Below, in pieces: positions 1-8,253 of a stretch of DNA of 41,774 nt. The translations under genes and the position numbers were made by a program. Within the stretch, counting starts at the first letter, position 1. Each line of letters opens with the position of its first letter. The notes under the pieces are model-generated. The model was not told the origin of the DNA, did not search any database, and worked only from the letters and a program-made list of their open reading frames with translations. This DNA comes from Gordonia westfalica (GTDB lineage Bacteria > Actinomycetota > Actinomycetes > Mycobacteriales > Mycobacteriaceae): contig NZ_FNLM01000027.1 of assembly GCF_900105725.1 (NCBI RefSeq), forward strand, positions 1 through 41,774, written 5' to 3'.

Positions 1-1077
1 TACGCCGACGCCGTGGCCGAACTCGCAGCCATGCGGAAAGACCTCGCGAACGGCATCCTCCCCAACGCCGGCCAGATCACCGTCCGCCCAGTGGCTGGAC
101 TACTGGGTGGACACGATCGCCGCGCCACGCCTGAAACCCCGCACCCTCGCCACCTACCGGTCCACCATCAAACACCAACTCATCCCGCATGTCGGGTCGA
201 AGAAGCTGGGAAGCTCACCCCCACTGATGTTCGCCGCATGGTCAACCACGTCGCCGACGCACACACCACCCGCACCGCCCAAGCCGCCTACTCAGTGTTG
301 GCGAAAGCGTTGGGGATGCAGTGAAAGACGGGAAGATCGGCAACAACCCGTGCGAGCGTATGGACCGCCCCAGGCCGCTCCGAGGAGCGCGTTCCCTCAC
401 TGTGGAGCAGGCACGGGCAGTGCTTCTGCATGTGGCGTCACGTGACGCAACAGACGCAGCCCGCTGGTCATTGGCCCTACTGACCGGTGCCCGCCAAGCC
501 GAAGCTTTGGGCCTCACCTGGATCGTGTCGACTCGGTGTGGGTGTCATTGACATCTCGTGGCAGTTGGCCCGGTTGAAGTTGAAGAAAGGCCCTCGCCCG
601 CAAGGTGACGTGTATCCGCGGAAGCGTTCGACGTCCCGACACCTTCACCTTCACCCCGGTGCACTGGACGGCGTGCCTGGTGCCCACGAAGACGTCGGGT
701 CGCGTCGGCTGGTGCCCTTGCTGCCGCCGTGGTTGCTGCGCTCACCGAATTGTGGAGCAGAAGGCAACCCGTCGCAGGGGTTGGTGTTCACCCGGACGAT
801 GGGGCGGCCATCCAGCCCCGCGACGACACCCTCGCTTGGAAGCAGCTGTGTGTACAAGCCGCGGTAGTGGGGAAGGTGGAGGACGCGCCGGATCAGCACG
901 CCGCCCGCCACACTGTCGCCACCCTCCTGCAGGAGGCCGGCGTGGAGGAAGCCACCCGAATGGCCATCTTGGGCACACCACCACTACGTCGCACCGGCAG
1001 TACGCGCACACCTCCACCGACCTCACCGCGCCGCCCTCGGGCAACTCGAGAAACTACTCGCGCTTCCCGACGTCTAG
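1..1077 (+). pseudogene. int: Tyrosine-family phage integrase, 5' end cut by the window, frame broken many times
   Basis: Site-specific recombinase for prophage integration and excision. Read across frames, the protein is recognisable throughout. The SAM-like core-binding domain is near 90-310 (QWLDYWVDTIAAPRLKPRTL, then TPTDVRRMV). The catalytic domain has Arg in TGARQAEALGLTW (about 480-520), a Lys turn in TKTSG (about 690), HAARHTVATLLQEAG (about 898-940), then LGH and the Tyr in RQYAH (about 968-1010), ending LEKLLALPDV. All six catalytic positions can therefore be found. At least eight frame changes are needed, among them near 85, 208, 318, 510, 545, 620-735 and 970. Its stop codon overlaps that of the convergent gene at 1074. 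The N-terminus lies left of the window. It is either a decayed integrase or a good gene in poor sequence; the neighbours favour the second. Confidence 0.85.
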
Positions 1078-1474
1078 CAGTTGGCGTTGGCGAATCGGCG
1101 ACCCGGCACATACGCCGAGTCGACAGTCCGGCCATCCAACTGCACCTGACACTGCGCCGACCATCCACGCGTCTGCATCGACGAACCGATGAGCTGACGG
1201 CGGGTGAGGTGAACGCCCGGTGGGTGTGGTAGCGCGGCCCGGACCGATGTTGATCAGTGTGGGCTGGAACACCACATCTTTGGCGACGACGAGACGTCCG
1301 CCGGCCGCGTAGTAGGCGATGTCGTTGCGTGGGGTGTCGGAGGAGAAGAAGTAGCGGACGTGTTCGCCGGGGAAGGCGATGGTCGGGGTGATGTCGCGGG
1401 TGCGGCGTCGGCTACTCCTGCGCCGAGGGTGGTGGTGAAGAGGCTGCTGCTGCCAGGGCGATGGCGCGTTTCAT
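1074..1474 (-). pseudogene. Small secreted protein in the lysogeny module, frame broken
   Basis: Starts at the ATG complementary to 1472-1474, behind GGAG. The reading starts MKRAIALAAAA and, after one added base, LFTTTLGAGVADAAPA, a classic Sec signal peptide with an Ala-x-Ala cleavage site. Three further one-base repairs give ITPTIAFPGEHVRYFFSSD, then PRNDIAYYAAGGRLVVAKDV, then AQCQVQLDGRTVDSAYVPG and a C-terminal FANANC. The span of 401 bases plus four repairs gives 135 codons exactly. The mature protein would be about 105 residues with two Cys, exported by the lysogen. I recognise no catalytic domain. It is last in the minus-strand immunity operon and convergent with the integrase. Confidence 0.6.
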
Positions 1475-1493
1475 GGGTTCTCCGGGTTCGTAA

Positions 1494-1682
1494 TCACCGC
1501 AGACGGTTCACCACCTGCGGTGAGTAGCTTAAAGCTTCCTGAGTGTCCAGGAGGCGGTTCACAATCTGCCAGAACCGGGTGAGGCTGATGCCGAACTCGT
1601 CTCGCACCTTCTGCTCGAGGTTGCCGGCGTAGTTCCATCTCCGCCCGGCCAGGTCGAGCATCGCCTTCTCTTCGTCCGTCAT
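1494..1682 (-). CDS. DUF3263 family protein
   Basis: A 62-residue protein beginning MTDEEKAMLDLAGRRWNYAG and carrying FGISLTRFWQIVNRLLD, the pattern of DUF3263, a short actinobacterial family that looks like a helix-turn-helix or DNA-binding domain. The start overlaps the stop of the ImmA-like gene (1679-1682), so the two are translationally coupled. It is the only gene left of 2.9 kb whose frame is intact. Biochemical function is unknown; the position suggests a regulator in the repressor operon. Confidence 0.7.
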   Translation of the reverse strand: MTDEEKAMLDLAGRRWNYAGNLEQKVRDEFGISLTRFWQIVNRLLDTQEALSYSPQVVNRLR

Positions 1683-2147
1683 GCGACGTCACTCCACGAC
1701 CAGTCACCCTCGGTCGCCGCTTCGATCTCGGCGACCTCGATCGGGTCCAGGTGTTGCATCCGCGTCCACGCCGTCTGCTCGTCCACCCACAGATGCTCAG
1801 CGAGCTCAGGCAGTGACGGGTGACGAAGCCAACGGAAGGCGTCCACCAACTGCGGGAGTGTGATCAGCCGGCGAGCCGTCTCACGCTCAATCGTGTCCTC
1901 ATCAGCGTCAGGCATCTCCCGGTGCAGCAGCTCGTGGGTGAGGGTGCACCGTCTCTCCGCTTGGGTGAGGCCGCGGTGAATCCAGATGGTGCGCTCGCCG
2001 TTGAGCCCATCGTTCCGGGTGAGAGTCGCTGTGTGCAGTCGATCGCGATGTGCGGGTAGTCATCGCGGCTGACCGCCAGGGATGCCAGTTCATGTCCGAA
2101 ATAGAACATGCACCTCTGACAGAAACGGCCCTGACCTCGAATAACAT
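1679..2147 (-). pseudogene. ImmA/IrrE-type metallopeptidase, frame broken
   Basis: The ATG shares one base with the stop of the upstream repressor gene (TGATG). After MNWHPWR, an added base near 2075 gives SRDDYPHIAID. A second near 2037 gives TLTRNDGLNGERTIWIHRG and QAERRCTLTHELLHREM, which contains the HELLH zinc-binding metallopeptidase motif. The C-terminal part (ARRLITLPQLVDAFRWLRHP, then LAEHLWVDEQTAWTRM) matches the actinophage ImmA type. With two repairs the gene has 157 codons. In ICEBs1, ImmA cleaves the repressor ImmR; by analogy this protein may inactivate the adjacent HTH repressor during induction. Family is clear; the target is inferred. Confidence 0.8.
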
Positions 2148-2904
2148 CAATGAGATTCGTCAGGGTCTTGGGGTTTGAACCGTGGGTTCCGCTTGCGGGC
2201 GGCCTTCGCATCCTCGGCCGCTCAGGTTTGGGGACTTGATTCCGGGAAGGCAAGGCTGTGACCTTGCCGCCGGCTGTGGTCTTCTGCTCTTCACTCGCTT
2301 CGCCCGGTGCTCCCGGCGACGCGGGCGAATCAGTTGGTAGGGCATCGGAATCCTCCAGGCTCTCGGACGGTCGGCGATCTGCCGACGCGTCATCACCTGT
2401 GAGCGAAGCCGCCACCCTCCGTGCTAGCCGCCGATACTTGCTCGCGGCTTTCCGGGCTTCGGCCACAATCTCCTGCGCCGTCGCGTCATCTACCTGATGG
2501 AGACCAGTGCGCCCAAGAAGTCCGCGGACTGCTCGACCAGTCCAACGAACGTAAAGACGTCCTCGAATGGATATCAAGTTCGTCGATATTCGGAACCGCC
2601 TCGACAAGTAGGTGAGCTGCTAAAGCGATCTGCCGATGGTCGTTCGGTGTAATCGCCTCCGTAGGCAGCTCGCCGTCCTCGATGTACCCGATGTCAGTTA
2701 GTACGGCCGAAATGATGTCCGCGTAGTTGGCGCCGGTGATCTCTGAGATCGCACGGAGAGTGGCGACTTCGGGGAGCTGCTTCAACCGCGCTTCTTCCAC
2801 GAGTTGACAGTCTGCGGGATGCTACCGATCTGGCGTGCGAACGCCGCCTCGGATGCTCCCGTCCTGTCCAGGTGGGCCTGGACGAACTCCCACAATTTGC
2901 TCAC
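2147..2904 (-). pseudogene. HTH immunity repressor candidate, frame broken
   Basis: Starts at GTG complementary to 2902-2904; a stop codon lies just upstream in frame. The N-terminus SKLWEFVQAHLDRTGASEAA followed by FARQIGSIPQTVNSWKKRG is an XRE-like helix-turn-helix. Four one-base repairs (near 2785, 2577, 2503 and 2218) give 254 codons. They reveal a central helical part (DVFTFVGLVEQSADFLGALV and EIVAEARKAASKYRRLARR), a disordered Ser/Glu/Pro stretch and a basic tail ending DAKAARKRNPRFKPQDPDES. It is first in a leftward operon with the ImmA-like gene and diverges from the Cro-like gene, the usual place of a lysogeny repressor. Repressor role is inferred from the domain and position. Confidence 0.7.
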
Positions 2905-3022
2905 GACTCAGAGCCTGCCGTCCGAGTATGAACGTCGCTAGTCATTCGCTCACCCATCCGTCTACCCCACAACGGCCGAATTGGCGTTTTGCCGTTGACC
3001 GTTTCATCCAGTGTTGGACGCC

Positions 3023-3050
3023 ATCATATCCGCTGGCTGCGGAACTACAA
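3023..3050 (-). promoter_or_regulatory. Candidate leftward repressor promoter
   Basis: On the minus strand TTGTAG (3045-3050) and TATGAT (3023-3028) are separated by 16 bp, an acceptable sigma-70-like promoter. Transcription would start near 3016 and leave a leader of about 110 nt before the repressor GTG. Confidence 0.5.
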
Positions 3051-3074
3051 CGCTGTGATTACTTGCGTAAGCGT
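3050..3074. promoter_or_regulatory. Candidate operator between divergent promoters
   Basis: Between the two divergent -35 boxes lies an interrupted inverted repeat, ACGCT (3050-3054) and AGCGT (3070-3074), enclosing the near-palindrome CTTGCGTAAG. CCGTTGACC also occurs twice, at 2992 and 3116. A repressor or Cro operator is expected here; this is the best dyad I see. Confidence 0.35.
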
Positions 3075-3092
3075 CTACCAGTGTCGTATGTT
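3063..3092 (+). promoter_or_regulatory. Candidate rightward early promoter
   Basis: TTGCGT (3063-3068) and TATGTT (3087-3092) with an 18-bp spacer. It would start transcription near 3099, about 40 nt before the Cro-like gene, and drive the whole early operon. Its -35 lies 12 bp from the leftward -35, so one bound repressor could control both. Confidence 0.5.
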
Positions 3093-3137
3093 TTATCCAT
3101 CGACAGTTGACACCAACCGTTGACCATGGAGGATGAA

Positions 3138-3428
3138 GTGGCGTCATACAAACGATGGCCGAAAGGCAGTTGGATGAAACTCACATCCGGGGACACTCTC
3201 CGAGCACTGATGAACCAGCGCGGATTTTCGATGGCCAGGCTTGGGCGGTATGCCGGATGCTCAAAGAGCTTCATTGGGCACCTCTGCGCCGAGAACAAGA
3301 CCACGTGCACACCGCAGTTGGCCGAACGCATCGCGGAGGCTCTCGACGTGCCTCTGCATCTCCTTTTCGTGGAGCACGCATCCGCTAGCAATGGACGTAA
3401 TAGCAATCAACGGCGGGTGGTCGCGTGA
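3138..3428 (+). CDS. Cro-like XRE helix-turn-helix protein
   Basis: First gene of the rightward operon, probably a Cro-type or antirepressor DNA-binding protein of 96 residues. The segment LTSGDTLRALMNQRGFSMAR, then LGRYAGCSKSFIGHLCAE and TPQLAERIAEALDVPLHLLF, is a full XRE domain. I prefer GTG 3138 because GGAGGA (3128-3133) precedes it; ATG 3126 and ATG 3174 are alternatives. Its stop overlaps the next start (GTGA at 3425). Confidence 0.75.
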   Translation: MASYKRWPKGSWMKLTSGDTLRALMNQRGFSMARLGRYAGCSKSFIGHLCAENKTTCTPQLAERIAEALDVPLHLLFVEHASASNGRNSNQRRVVA

Positions 3429-3586
3429 TCGAGCACCCGCGGTCGGTTGTCCGAGCACTCGTTGCCGACTTCGTAGATCACTCCCGTGCTGACCGCTGCC
3501 GGTGCGGGAGCGCGCAGGCCCCTCCCTCTCGCAGGAGCCCGCGCAGGCCGGGGCGGGGGGAGCCGCCCCGGTCACCAAACCAGTAG
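3425..3586 (+). CDS. Small protein of unknown function
   Basis: A 53-codon reading that starts at GTG overlapping the Cro-like stop (GTGA). The first half, EHPRSVVRALVADFVDHSRA followed by DRCRCG, looks protein-like. The second half is Arg/Pro-rich and overlies a G+C-rich hairpin, so only the N-terminal half may be under protein-level selection. Unrecognised. Confidence 0.35.
   Translation: MIEHPRSVVRALVADFVDHSRADRCRCGSAQAPPSRRSPRRPGRGEPPRSPNQ
3548..3571. promoter_or_regulatory. G+C-rich hairpin after the Cro-like gene
   Basis: CCGGGGCGG (3548-3556) and CCGCCCCGG (3563-3571) form a perfect 9-bp stem with a 6-nt loop. No T-run follows. It may be a pause or attenuation site before the early operon, or a 3' end stabiliser for the cro message. 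Confidence 0.4.
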
Positions 3587-3599
3587 AGGGAGTGAACCG

Positions 3600-4384
3600 A
3601 TGAGCTACCCGAGCTATCTGCCCGGCGAGCCGGTCGCCGCTGCCGATCAGTTGTCAGCACTGAGAGATGACCTCGAGCAGCAAGAGTCTGTCATCGAGCG
3701 AGGTCTCGAGTCGTTCATCGAGATAGGCCGCGCCCTGGCGAAGATCCGTGACGATCGCCTTTATCGGCACGAGTATGCGTCGTTCGAGGTGTACTGCCAG
3801 AGCCGGTGGAACCTTAGCCGTAAGCGGGCCTATGACCTCATGAGTGCGGCGACCGTTGTTGACGGCATGGAAGCCGCCCTGGAGATGGCGACGTCACCAA
3901 TTGGTGACACACCGGCACTTCCGGCCAATGAGGGGCAGGCGCGGGAGCTGACAGGCCTTGACCCCGCTGAAGCCGTGGATGTTATGGCGAAGGTCAACGA
4001 GGCCACCGGGGTAGGCCGACCGCGGCGGCGATCCGTAGCGAGATCGGCAGCCGCCGGATCGATCCGGAACCCGACATCGATGCCGAGGTTGAGGCCGAGC
4101 CGGTCGAGATCGCCCCCGGCTTCACCGATGCCGCCCTCGCTGAACTCAACGCTCCCACGCCGACCCCCGCACCGGCACAACCGGCCACGCCGAAGCGTCG
4201 GCCCATCACAGATGCTTTCGACTCCGCGACTTTCAACCTGAAGCGCGCTGTCGAATCGGTCAACCGGCTCGCCGCCGACGACCGCCTGAAAAGGAACAAG
4301 GACCAGATCAAGGCGTCCAACCTCAGCGATCTGATCCGCGTCCGCGACGCACTCAACAGCGTCATCACACAACTAGAAGGATAG
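3600..4384 (+). CDS. Phage protein often paired with ParB-like gene, one frame break
   Basis: ATG 3600 follows AGAGGGAG. The N-terminal half (ESVIERGLESFIEIGRALAK, then YASFEVYCQSRWNLSRKRAY) is a helical domain widespread in phage and mobile-element proteins near ParB-like genes. The frame breaks near 4012. One added G in the GGGG run restores GRPTAAAIRSEIGSRRIDPE and a Pro/Ala linker, then an Arg/Lys-rich helical C-terminus ending RDALNSVITQLEG. Repaired length is 262 codons. Function unknown; probably a DNA- or protein-binding partner of the gene at 4388, which starts 3 bp after its stop. Confidence 0.6.
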
Positions 4385-4387
4385 CCC

Positions 4388-5299
4388 ATGTCGAACTGGC
4401 AGAAAACTTCCGAAGGCGACTTCCACCGTAAGAGCCAGCATCTCGCGTCCGTCGGTGTGACACCGCAGAAGCCGTCGGCGTCGACCATCTTCGTCGACCC
4501 GGCGATGGCGCGTCGTGTACTCGCGAAGAACACACACAACCGACCGATCAAAGAGTCACAGGTAGTGCGTCTCATGGCCGAGATGACTTCCGGACGCTGG
4601 AAGTACAACGGAGAAGCCATCAAGTGGTCGATCGATGATGTCCTCCTCGATGGGCAGCACCGGCTGACTGCACTCGCCCGGATGGACGACAACTTTCCGG
4701 CCATTCCTTTCCTGGTTGTACGCGGGCTCCCCGCAGACACACAAAGCACGATGGATCAAGGGACAACCCGGACGGCCGGCGACCAACTGGTCCTCGAAGG
4801 GCTTCTTGGTTCGACTGATTCGAGGATCGTCGCAGGCGGCATCCGGGTCTACCTGGAGTGGCAGCGTATGGCGTTCTTCGGCGATCAGAAGGTCGCAAGC
4901 AAGATCAGCAACCCGGAGGTAGTCGCCTGGGCCGCCGAGCACCCGGTCGAGATGGCCATCCTTCAGGACCTTGCCAGTCAGCGTCTCCGGCGCGTCAAGT
5001 GCCGACCCAGCGTGACCCTTGCAGTGCTGCTGCAGTTCCGACTGATCGACGGCGAAGCGGCTCGCGAGTTCAGCGAAGGACTCTACTCAGGCGCCGGGCT
5101 CCAGTCCGGCAATCCCATTCTCGCCCTGCGTGACCGACTCGATCGTATCCGCGAAGGCAAAGTCAACGTCAGCGACCGTGATCTCATTGGTTACTTCGTG
5201 ATGGCCTGGAACCACTGGCGCCGTGGTGGGAACACGTCCAAGCTGCAGATGCCCAGAGGCGGGGCCTGGACGCGCGAGTCCTTCCCCGAGGCGGTCTGA
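4388..5299 (+). CDS. ParB/DGQHR-domain protein
   Basis: 303 residues, intact, ATG 4388 behind AAGGA. The segment RPIKESQVVRLMAEMTSGRW, then LLDGQHRLTALARM and the acidic/Gln-rich MDQGTTRTAGDQL, is the ParB-like nuclease-fold (DGQHR) pattern common in actinophage early regions. The C-terminal half is helical with ISNPEVVAWAAEH and VTLAVLLQFRLID. Such proteins are presumed to bind DNA or nucleotides; their phage role is not established. It forms a pair with the preceding gene. Confidence 0.65.
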   Translation: MSNWQKTSEGDFHRKSQHLASVGVTPQKPSASTIFVDPAMARRVLAKNTHNRPIKESQVVRLMAEMTSGRWKYNGEAIKWSIDDVLLDGQHRLTALARMDDNFPAIPFLVVRGLPADTQSTMDQGTTRTAGDQLVLEGLLGSTDSRIVAGGIRVYLEWQRMAFFGDQKVASKISNPEVVAWAAEHPVEMAILQDLASQRLRRVKCRPSVTLAVLLQFRLIDGEAAREFSEGLYSGAGLQSGNPILALRDRLDRIREGKVNVSDRDLIGYFVMAWNHWRRGGNTSKLQMPRGGAWTRESFPEAV

Positions 5300-5302
5300 C
5301 TC

Positions 5303-5847
5303 ATGTCCTTCTCGCACTACGCAGATCCAGTCCCTGTAGTAGCAGATGAAAACAGGAAGGTCCACGTATCGCTCGGTGAGGTGAGCGGCCTCGACCTGGC
5401 GTACCTGTCGGTTGAGTCCCCGTCCGGCCGGGGTGAAGTGGTTCTCACGCTCGCCGAGCTACGCGACGTGTACAGAGCAATGCAGGAGGCCGATCCGGAC
5501 TGGCGTGAGCCCAGCGGCGGCTACTACCTCTACCGAGTTGCGATCACGAGCTATCCCGAAGGGGCACTGACCTTCTACACCGACGACACCGGTGAGGAGT
5601 TCGGGTACCCCAACCCTGACTGGGAACCCGAGGGGTGGGACCCCGATCCGGGTATATCGCGCAGTTCGGGAGTCGACGCTTCCACTGGCCGTCCACTAAG
5701 CGCGAGTACAAGTCGTTGTCCTCCGCGAAGTCTAGGGCCAAGCTCATCGAATCGTATGGTGCGACAGCGGTTGTGGAGCGGTCGTCGCGGATTGTGTGGC
5801 CTGGGCCGGACGATTCCCACCTGGACCGTATCGGCGGTGCGGCATGA
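5303..5847 (+). CDS. Two-part phage protein of unknown function, one frame break
   Basis: ATG 5303 begins MSFSHYADPVPVVADENRKV. The first part (to about 5640) has an acidic, Trp/Tyr-rich end, NPDWEPEGWDPDPG. One added G at CCGG near 5651 continues into YIAQFGSRRFHWPSTKREYK and SRAKLIESYGATAVVE, a compact domain seen in small actinophage proteins. Repaired length is 182 codons. Read as is, it would be two overlapping open frames. Function unknown. Confidence 0.5.
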
Positions 5848-6071
5848 GCACCGATCCTGCTGTGGAGGCTGCGCGTAAGGCGTGGGAGCAGTCGTCTCCG
5901 CTACGCCCGTTCGACCCGGAGGAGTCGCCGGAGTACTGGATGGTGTTGGCCGCACGCGAAGCACTCAAGTCGAGTCGGCTGCGCACTGCCCTCAATGATC
6001 TGGTGGCCCACGGTGATCTGACTCCGTCGGGGCGGATCGTCCTGCAACGCATCATCGGCGGTGCGGCATGA
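5844..6071 (+). CDS. Small protein, DPAV-x-AA family
   Basis: 75 residues starting MSTDPAVEAARKAWEQ, coupled to the previous gene by ATGA. The N-terminal DPAVEAA and the later AAREAL recur in the protein at 13370 (DPAVDAA, GAREAL), so the two are paralogues. Helical, no catalytic motif; function unknown. Confidence 0.65.
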   Translation: MSTDPAVEAARKAWEQSSPLRPFDPEESPEYWMVLAAREALKSSRLRTALNDLVAHGDLTPSGRIVLQRIIGGAA

Positions 6072-6297
6072 GTGATCTTCCGCTGCATGAGGTTCCGCCC
6101 ATCCCATCGACGGCTTGACGGGTACCCATCACGTCACGACCATTCCCGCCACAGGGGAACCCGTCTTCGTGATCTTTCCGCCGGGTGAGGACGACGCCAT
6201 CGAACTCACCCGCCCGCAACTGTGGCAGCACATCGATGCGCTGCTCACCCTGCTCAAGCGAACCCCCATCCCCACCAGAACCTTGGAGGCGTCATGA
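6068..6297 (+). CDS. Small acidic protein, one frame break
   Basis: ATG 6068 overlaps the preceding stop (ATGA) and reads MSDLPLHEVPP. One added C at CCGCCC near 6099 continues as HPIDGLTGTHHVTTIPATGE and DAIELTRPQLWQHIDALLTL to 6297, 77 codons. Without the repair a 16-residue peptide and a TTG-started frame (6115) would remain. The coupling to the next gene (ATGA at 6294) supports a single gene. Function unknown. Confidence 0.45.
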
Positions 6298-6515
6298 ACG
6301 ACAGAAACCTTCAGCCCCTTCAGTACACCCTGAAGGAGGCCGCCCAAATCCTGGGAGTCTCCGAGAAGACCCTTCGCCGCGAGTATGTCGAGGGGCGAAT
6401 CCTGTTCCGAACCTTGCGTGAGGGGGGCGGCAAGTACTTTATCGACCACGAAGAGTGTGTGCGGTGGCGGAACTCGCTGCCGCAGCCGGCTCCGGGTGAG
6501 AGGGCGGCGTCGTGA
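6294..6515 (+). CDS. Excisionase-like helix-turn-helix protein
   Basis: 73 residues. YTLKEAAQILGVSEKTLRRE, then YVEGRILFRTL and KYFIDHEECVRWRNS, is a MerR/excisionase-type winged HTH (HTH_17). Such proteins act as recombination directionality factors or as transcription regulators. It lies far from the integrase, so a regulator is equally possible. Coupled on both sides by 4-bp overlaps. Confidence 0.65.
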   Translation: MNDRNLQPLQYTLKEAAQILGVSEKTLRREYVEGRILFRTLREGGGKYFIDHEECVRWRNSLPQPAPGERAAS

Positions 6516-6678
6516 AGGCCGCGATCTGGGTTCCCGCGTATGCGTGTCTTGTGTTGGGGTGTGGGCGATCCTCCCACCTCTCGGACCGGAAGAACTGGTG
6601 GCGTTCGTGATCGTCGCGGTCCTGTTGCTGATGACGGTGGTCGGGTTCTGCATGCCCACCCAGGAGGTCGACCAGTGA
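6512..6678 (+). CDS. Small two-helix membrane protein, one frame break
   Basis: GTG 6512 overlaps the preceding stop. Adding one G to the GGGG run near 6558 gives VPAYACLVLGVWAILPPLG and LVAFVIVAVLLLMTVVGFCM, two hydrophobic helices in about 55 residues, ending TQEVDQ at 6678. Unrepaired, the first frame stops after 32 codons. An inner-membrane protein of unknown role; holin is possible by topology, but the early position argues against it. Confidence 0.5.
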
Positions 6679-6923
6679 GCGGGGCCGAAACCATCTTCGG
6701 GTCCGAGCTGTATGGCGCGATCGTGCAGCAGCAGATCGCCGACGCACAACACACCCAGAACCAGCTCGACAAGTACTACCAGCGCAAGGAGGCGCAACTC
6801 CTCTGGCTGCGTGCAGAGATAGCGCACTACGCAGCCAAGCAGGACTCGAAGTCGGTCGAGTACGCGCTGCTTTCAATCCTCCAGCGCTCCTACGACATCG
6901 AAGACGAGGGGGTCGACCAGTGA
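6675..6923 (+). CDS. Small helical protein
   Basis: GTG 6675, 82 residues, with AIVQQQIADAQHTQNQLDKY and EAQLLWLRAEIAHYAAK, strongly helical and Gln-rich, probably a coiled coil. It ends EGVDQ, like the EVDQ end of the previous protein. This may be a short in-place duplication or shared start context (GACCAGTGA). Function unknown. Confidence 0.6.
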   Translation: MSGAETIFGSELYGAIVQQQIADAQHTQNQLDKYYQRKEAQLLWLRAEIAHYAAKQDSKSVEYALLSILQRSYDIEDEGVDQ

Positions 6924-7102
6924 GCAGCGGTGCAGTGGAAGCCCGCTATGCCGGCTGGTGCCCCAAATGCCGCACCGACTACCCCGTAGGCACATTGATC
7001 GGCTACGTCCGCGAATACCTGGTGTTCCCGGATGGGCGGGCGGGGAAGAACGTGACGGTGTGTGAGCCGTGCGCGGTGGAGGTGACCCGTGAGCGTCGTT
7101 GA
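6920..7102 (+). CDS. Small zinc-ribbon protein
   Basis: 60 residues. CPKC and CEPC (WCPKCRTDYPVGT; VTVCEPCAVEVTRERR) make a plausible four-Cys zinc knuckle. Coupled GTGA start. Its 3' end overlaps the next start by 14 bp. Unknown role. Confidence 0.55.
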   Translation: MSSGAVEARYAGWCPKCRTDYPVGTLIGYVREYLVFPDGRAGKNVTVCEPCAVEVTRERR

Positions 7103-7334
7103 CATGCAGGCGTTTCGGACGGCACGCGACATCGTGGAGGTGGAAGCCGACCTCGCTTCCGAGGCATTCACGCACGGCTTCATGTCCTCGATGCAGGTTT
7201 CGGCTGCCGGGTGTAGCGCGGTCCTCACCGACTTCTACGGGCGTCGGGTGTTGAAGGTGGAGCCGCAATCGTCGCCATGGATCACCCGCGATCACGTGCT
7301 GGTGTTCCTCGCAGCGCAGGAGGCCCAGCCATGA
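7089..7334 (+). CDS. Small protein of unknown function
   Basis: GTG 7089, 81 residues: VVDMQAFRTARDIVEVEADL followed by a short beta-like segment (AVLTDFYGRRVLKVEP). No motif recognised. It overlaps the methyltransferase start by 4 bp. Confidence 0.5.
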   Translation: MSVVDMQAFRTARDIVEVEADLASEAFTHGFMSSMQVSAAGCSAVLTDFYGRRVLKVEPQSSPWITRDHVLVFLAAQEAQP

Positions 7335-8047
7335 GCATCTACTACCAGGACGACCTGGTCACCCTCTACCACGGCGACTGCCGAGAGGTCATGGCAGACA
7401 TGGCAGATCGGTCGGTCGATGTGGTGATCACGGATCCGCCGTACACCGAACGCACACACGGAATGGCAAAGACGAACAGGGGTGCTGGTCATGGCATAAA
7501 GGCCGTCACGTTCGCGGCGATCTCTGACGCTGACCTGCGGGCCGTACTCGCCGAGTGTGGGCGGGTCTCGGCGAGTTGGGTGGTCACGTCGCTTGATTAC
7601 GCGCACGCTTTCGCCTTCGACCAGGGTCCGCCGGTCGGGTTGCGCTCGCTGCGCATCGGTGTCTGGGTGAAGCCCAACCCGATGCCGCAGATCAGTGCCG
7701 ACCGTCCCGGGCAAGGCTGGGAAGCGATTTCATTTCTACACCGCGCCGACACCAAACCGGCCTGGAACGGGGGTGGCAAGGCTGGCGTGTGGACGTACCC
7801 CGTCGTGCAGAACACCGGTCACCCGACGGCGAAACCGCTGCCAATGGTGGAGGACTGGGTGCGCCTGTTCACGAACGCCTCGGAAACGGTGTTCGACCCG
7901 TTCGCCGGTTCGGGCACCACGTTGATTGCTGCGGCGAACGAAAACCGTAAGGCGGTCGGTGTCGAGCTTGAGGAGCGTTACTGCGAGCTGATTGCGAAAC
8001 GCCTCAGTAATCAGACGATGGCTCTCGACTTCGGGGATGCGTCATGA
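7331..8047 (+). CDS. DNA methyltransferase, DPPY class (N4/N6 amino group)
   Basis: 238 residues, intact. DPPY at residues 35-38 (catalytic motif IV) comes before FDPFAGSGTT at about 188-197 (AdoMet-binding motif I), then GVELEERYCELIAKRL. This beta-class order is typical of N4-cytosine or N6-adenine methyltransferases. The target-recognition part between the motifs is short. No restriction nuclease is nearby, so it is an orphan enzyme, likely protecting phage DNA from host restriction or marking it. Specificity cannot be read from sequence. Confidence 0.9.
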   Translation: MSIYYQDDLVTLYHGDCREVMADMADRSVDVVITDPPYTERTHGMAKTNRGAGHGIKAVTFAAISDADLRAVLAECGRVSASWVVTSLDYAHAFAFDQGPPVGLRSLRIGVWVKPNPMPQISADRPGQGWEAISFLHRADTKPAWNGGGKAGVWTYPVVQNTGHPTAKPLPMVEDWVRLFTNASETVFDPFAGSGTTLIAAANENRKAVGVELEERYCELIAKRLSNQTMALDFGDAS

Positions 8048-8253
8048 GTGCCGCGGAGCACCGCCAGATCGACGGTGTCGACATGTGGGTGCAACACCTC
8101 CCAGACCTCCACCTGTTTTGGGCGTGGGTGAACGGACGCACCGAGTTCGTCACCTGGCCCGACGCCGACCACCCCCAGGCCCCCGTTGATCGTGCAGGCC
8201 TGGTGGCTGAGCGGCTGTTCGAGTTGGTGGCGAGAGCGAAGGCGGCGGCGTGA
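8044..8253 (+). CDS. Small protein of unknown function
   Basis: 69 residues. VDMWVQHLPDLHLFWAWVNG and FVTWPDADHPQAP are Trp-rich; the end is helical, RAGLVAERLFELVARAKAAA. Coupled ATGA start after the methyltransferase. Not recognised. Confidence 0.5.
   Translation: MSAAEHRQIDGVDMWVQHLPDLHLFWAWVNGRTEFVTWPDADHPQAPVDRAGLVAERLFELVARAKAAA

Noticed and set aside
6512..6678. Holin
   Set aside because: Two hydrophobic helices fit the topology, but there is no endolysin nearby and it lies in the early operon.
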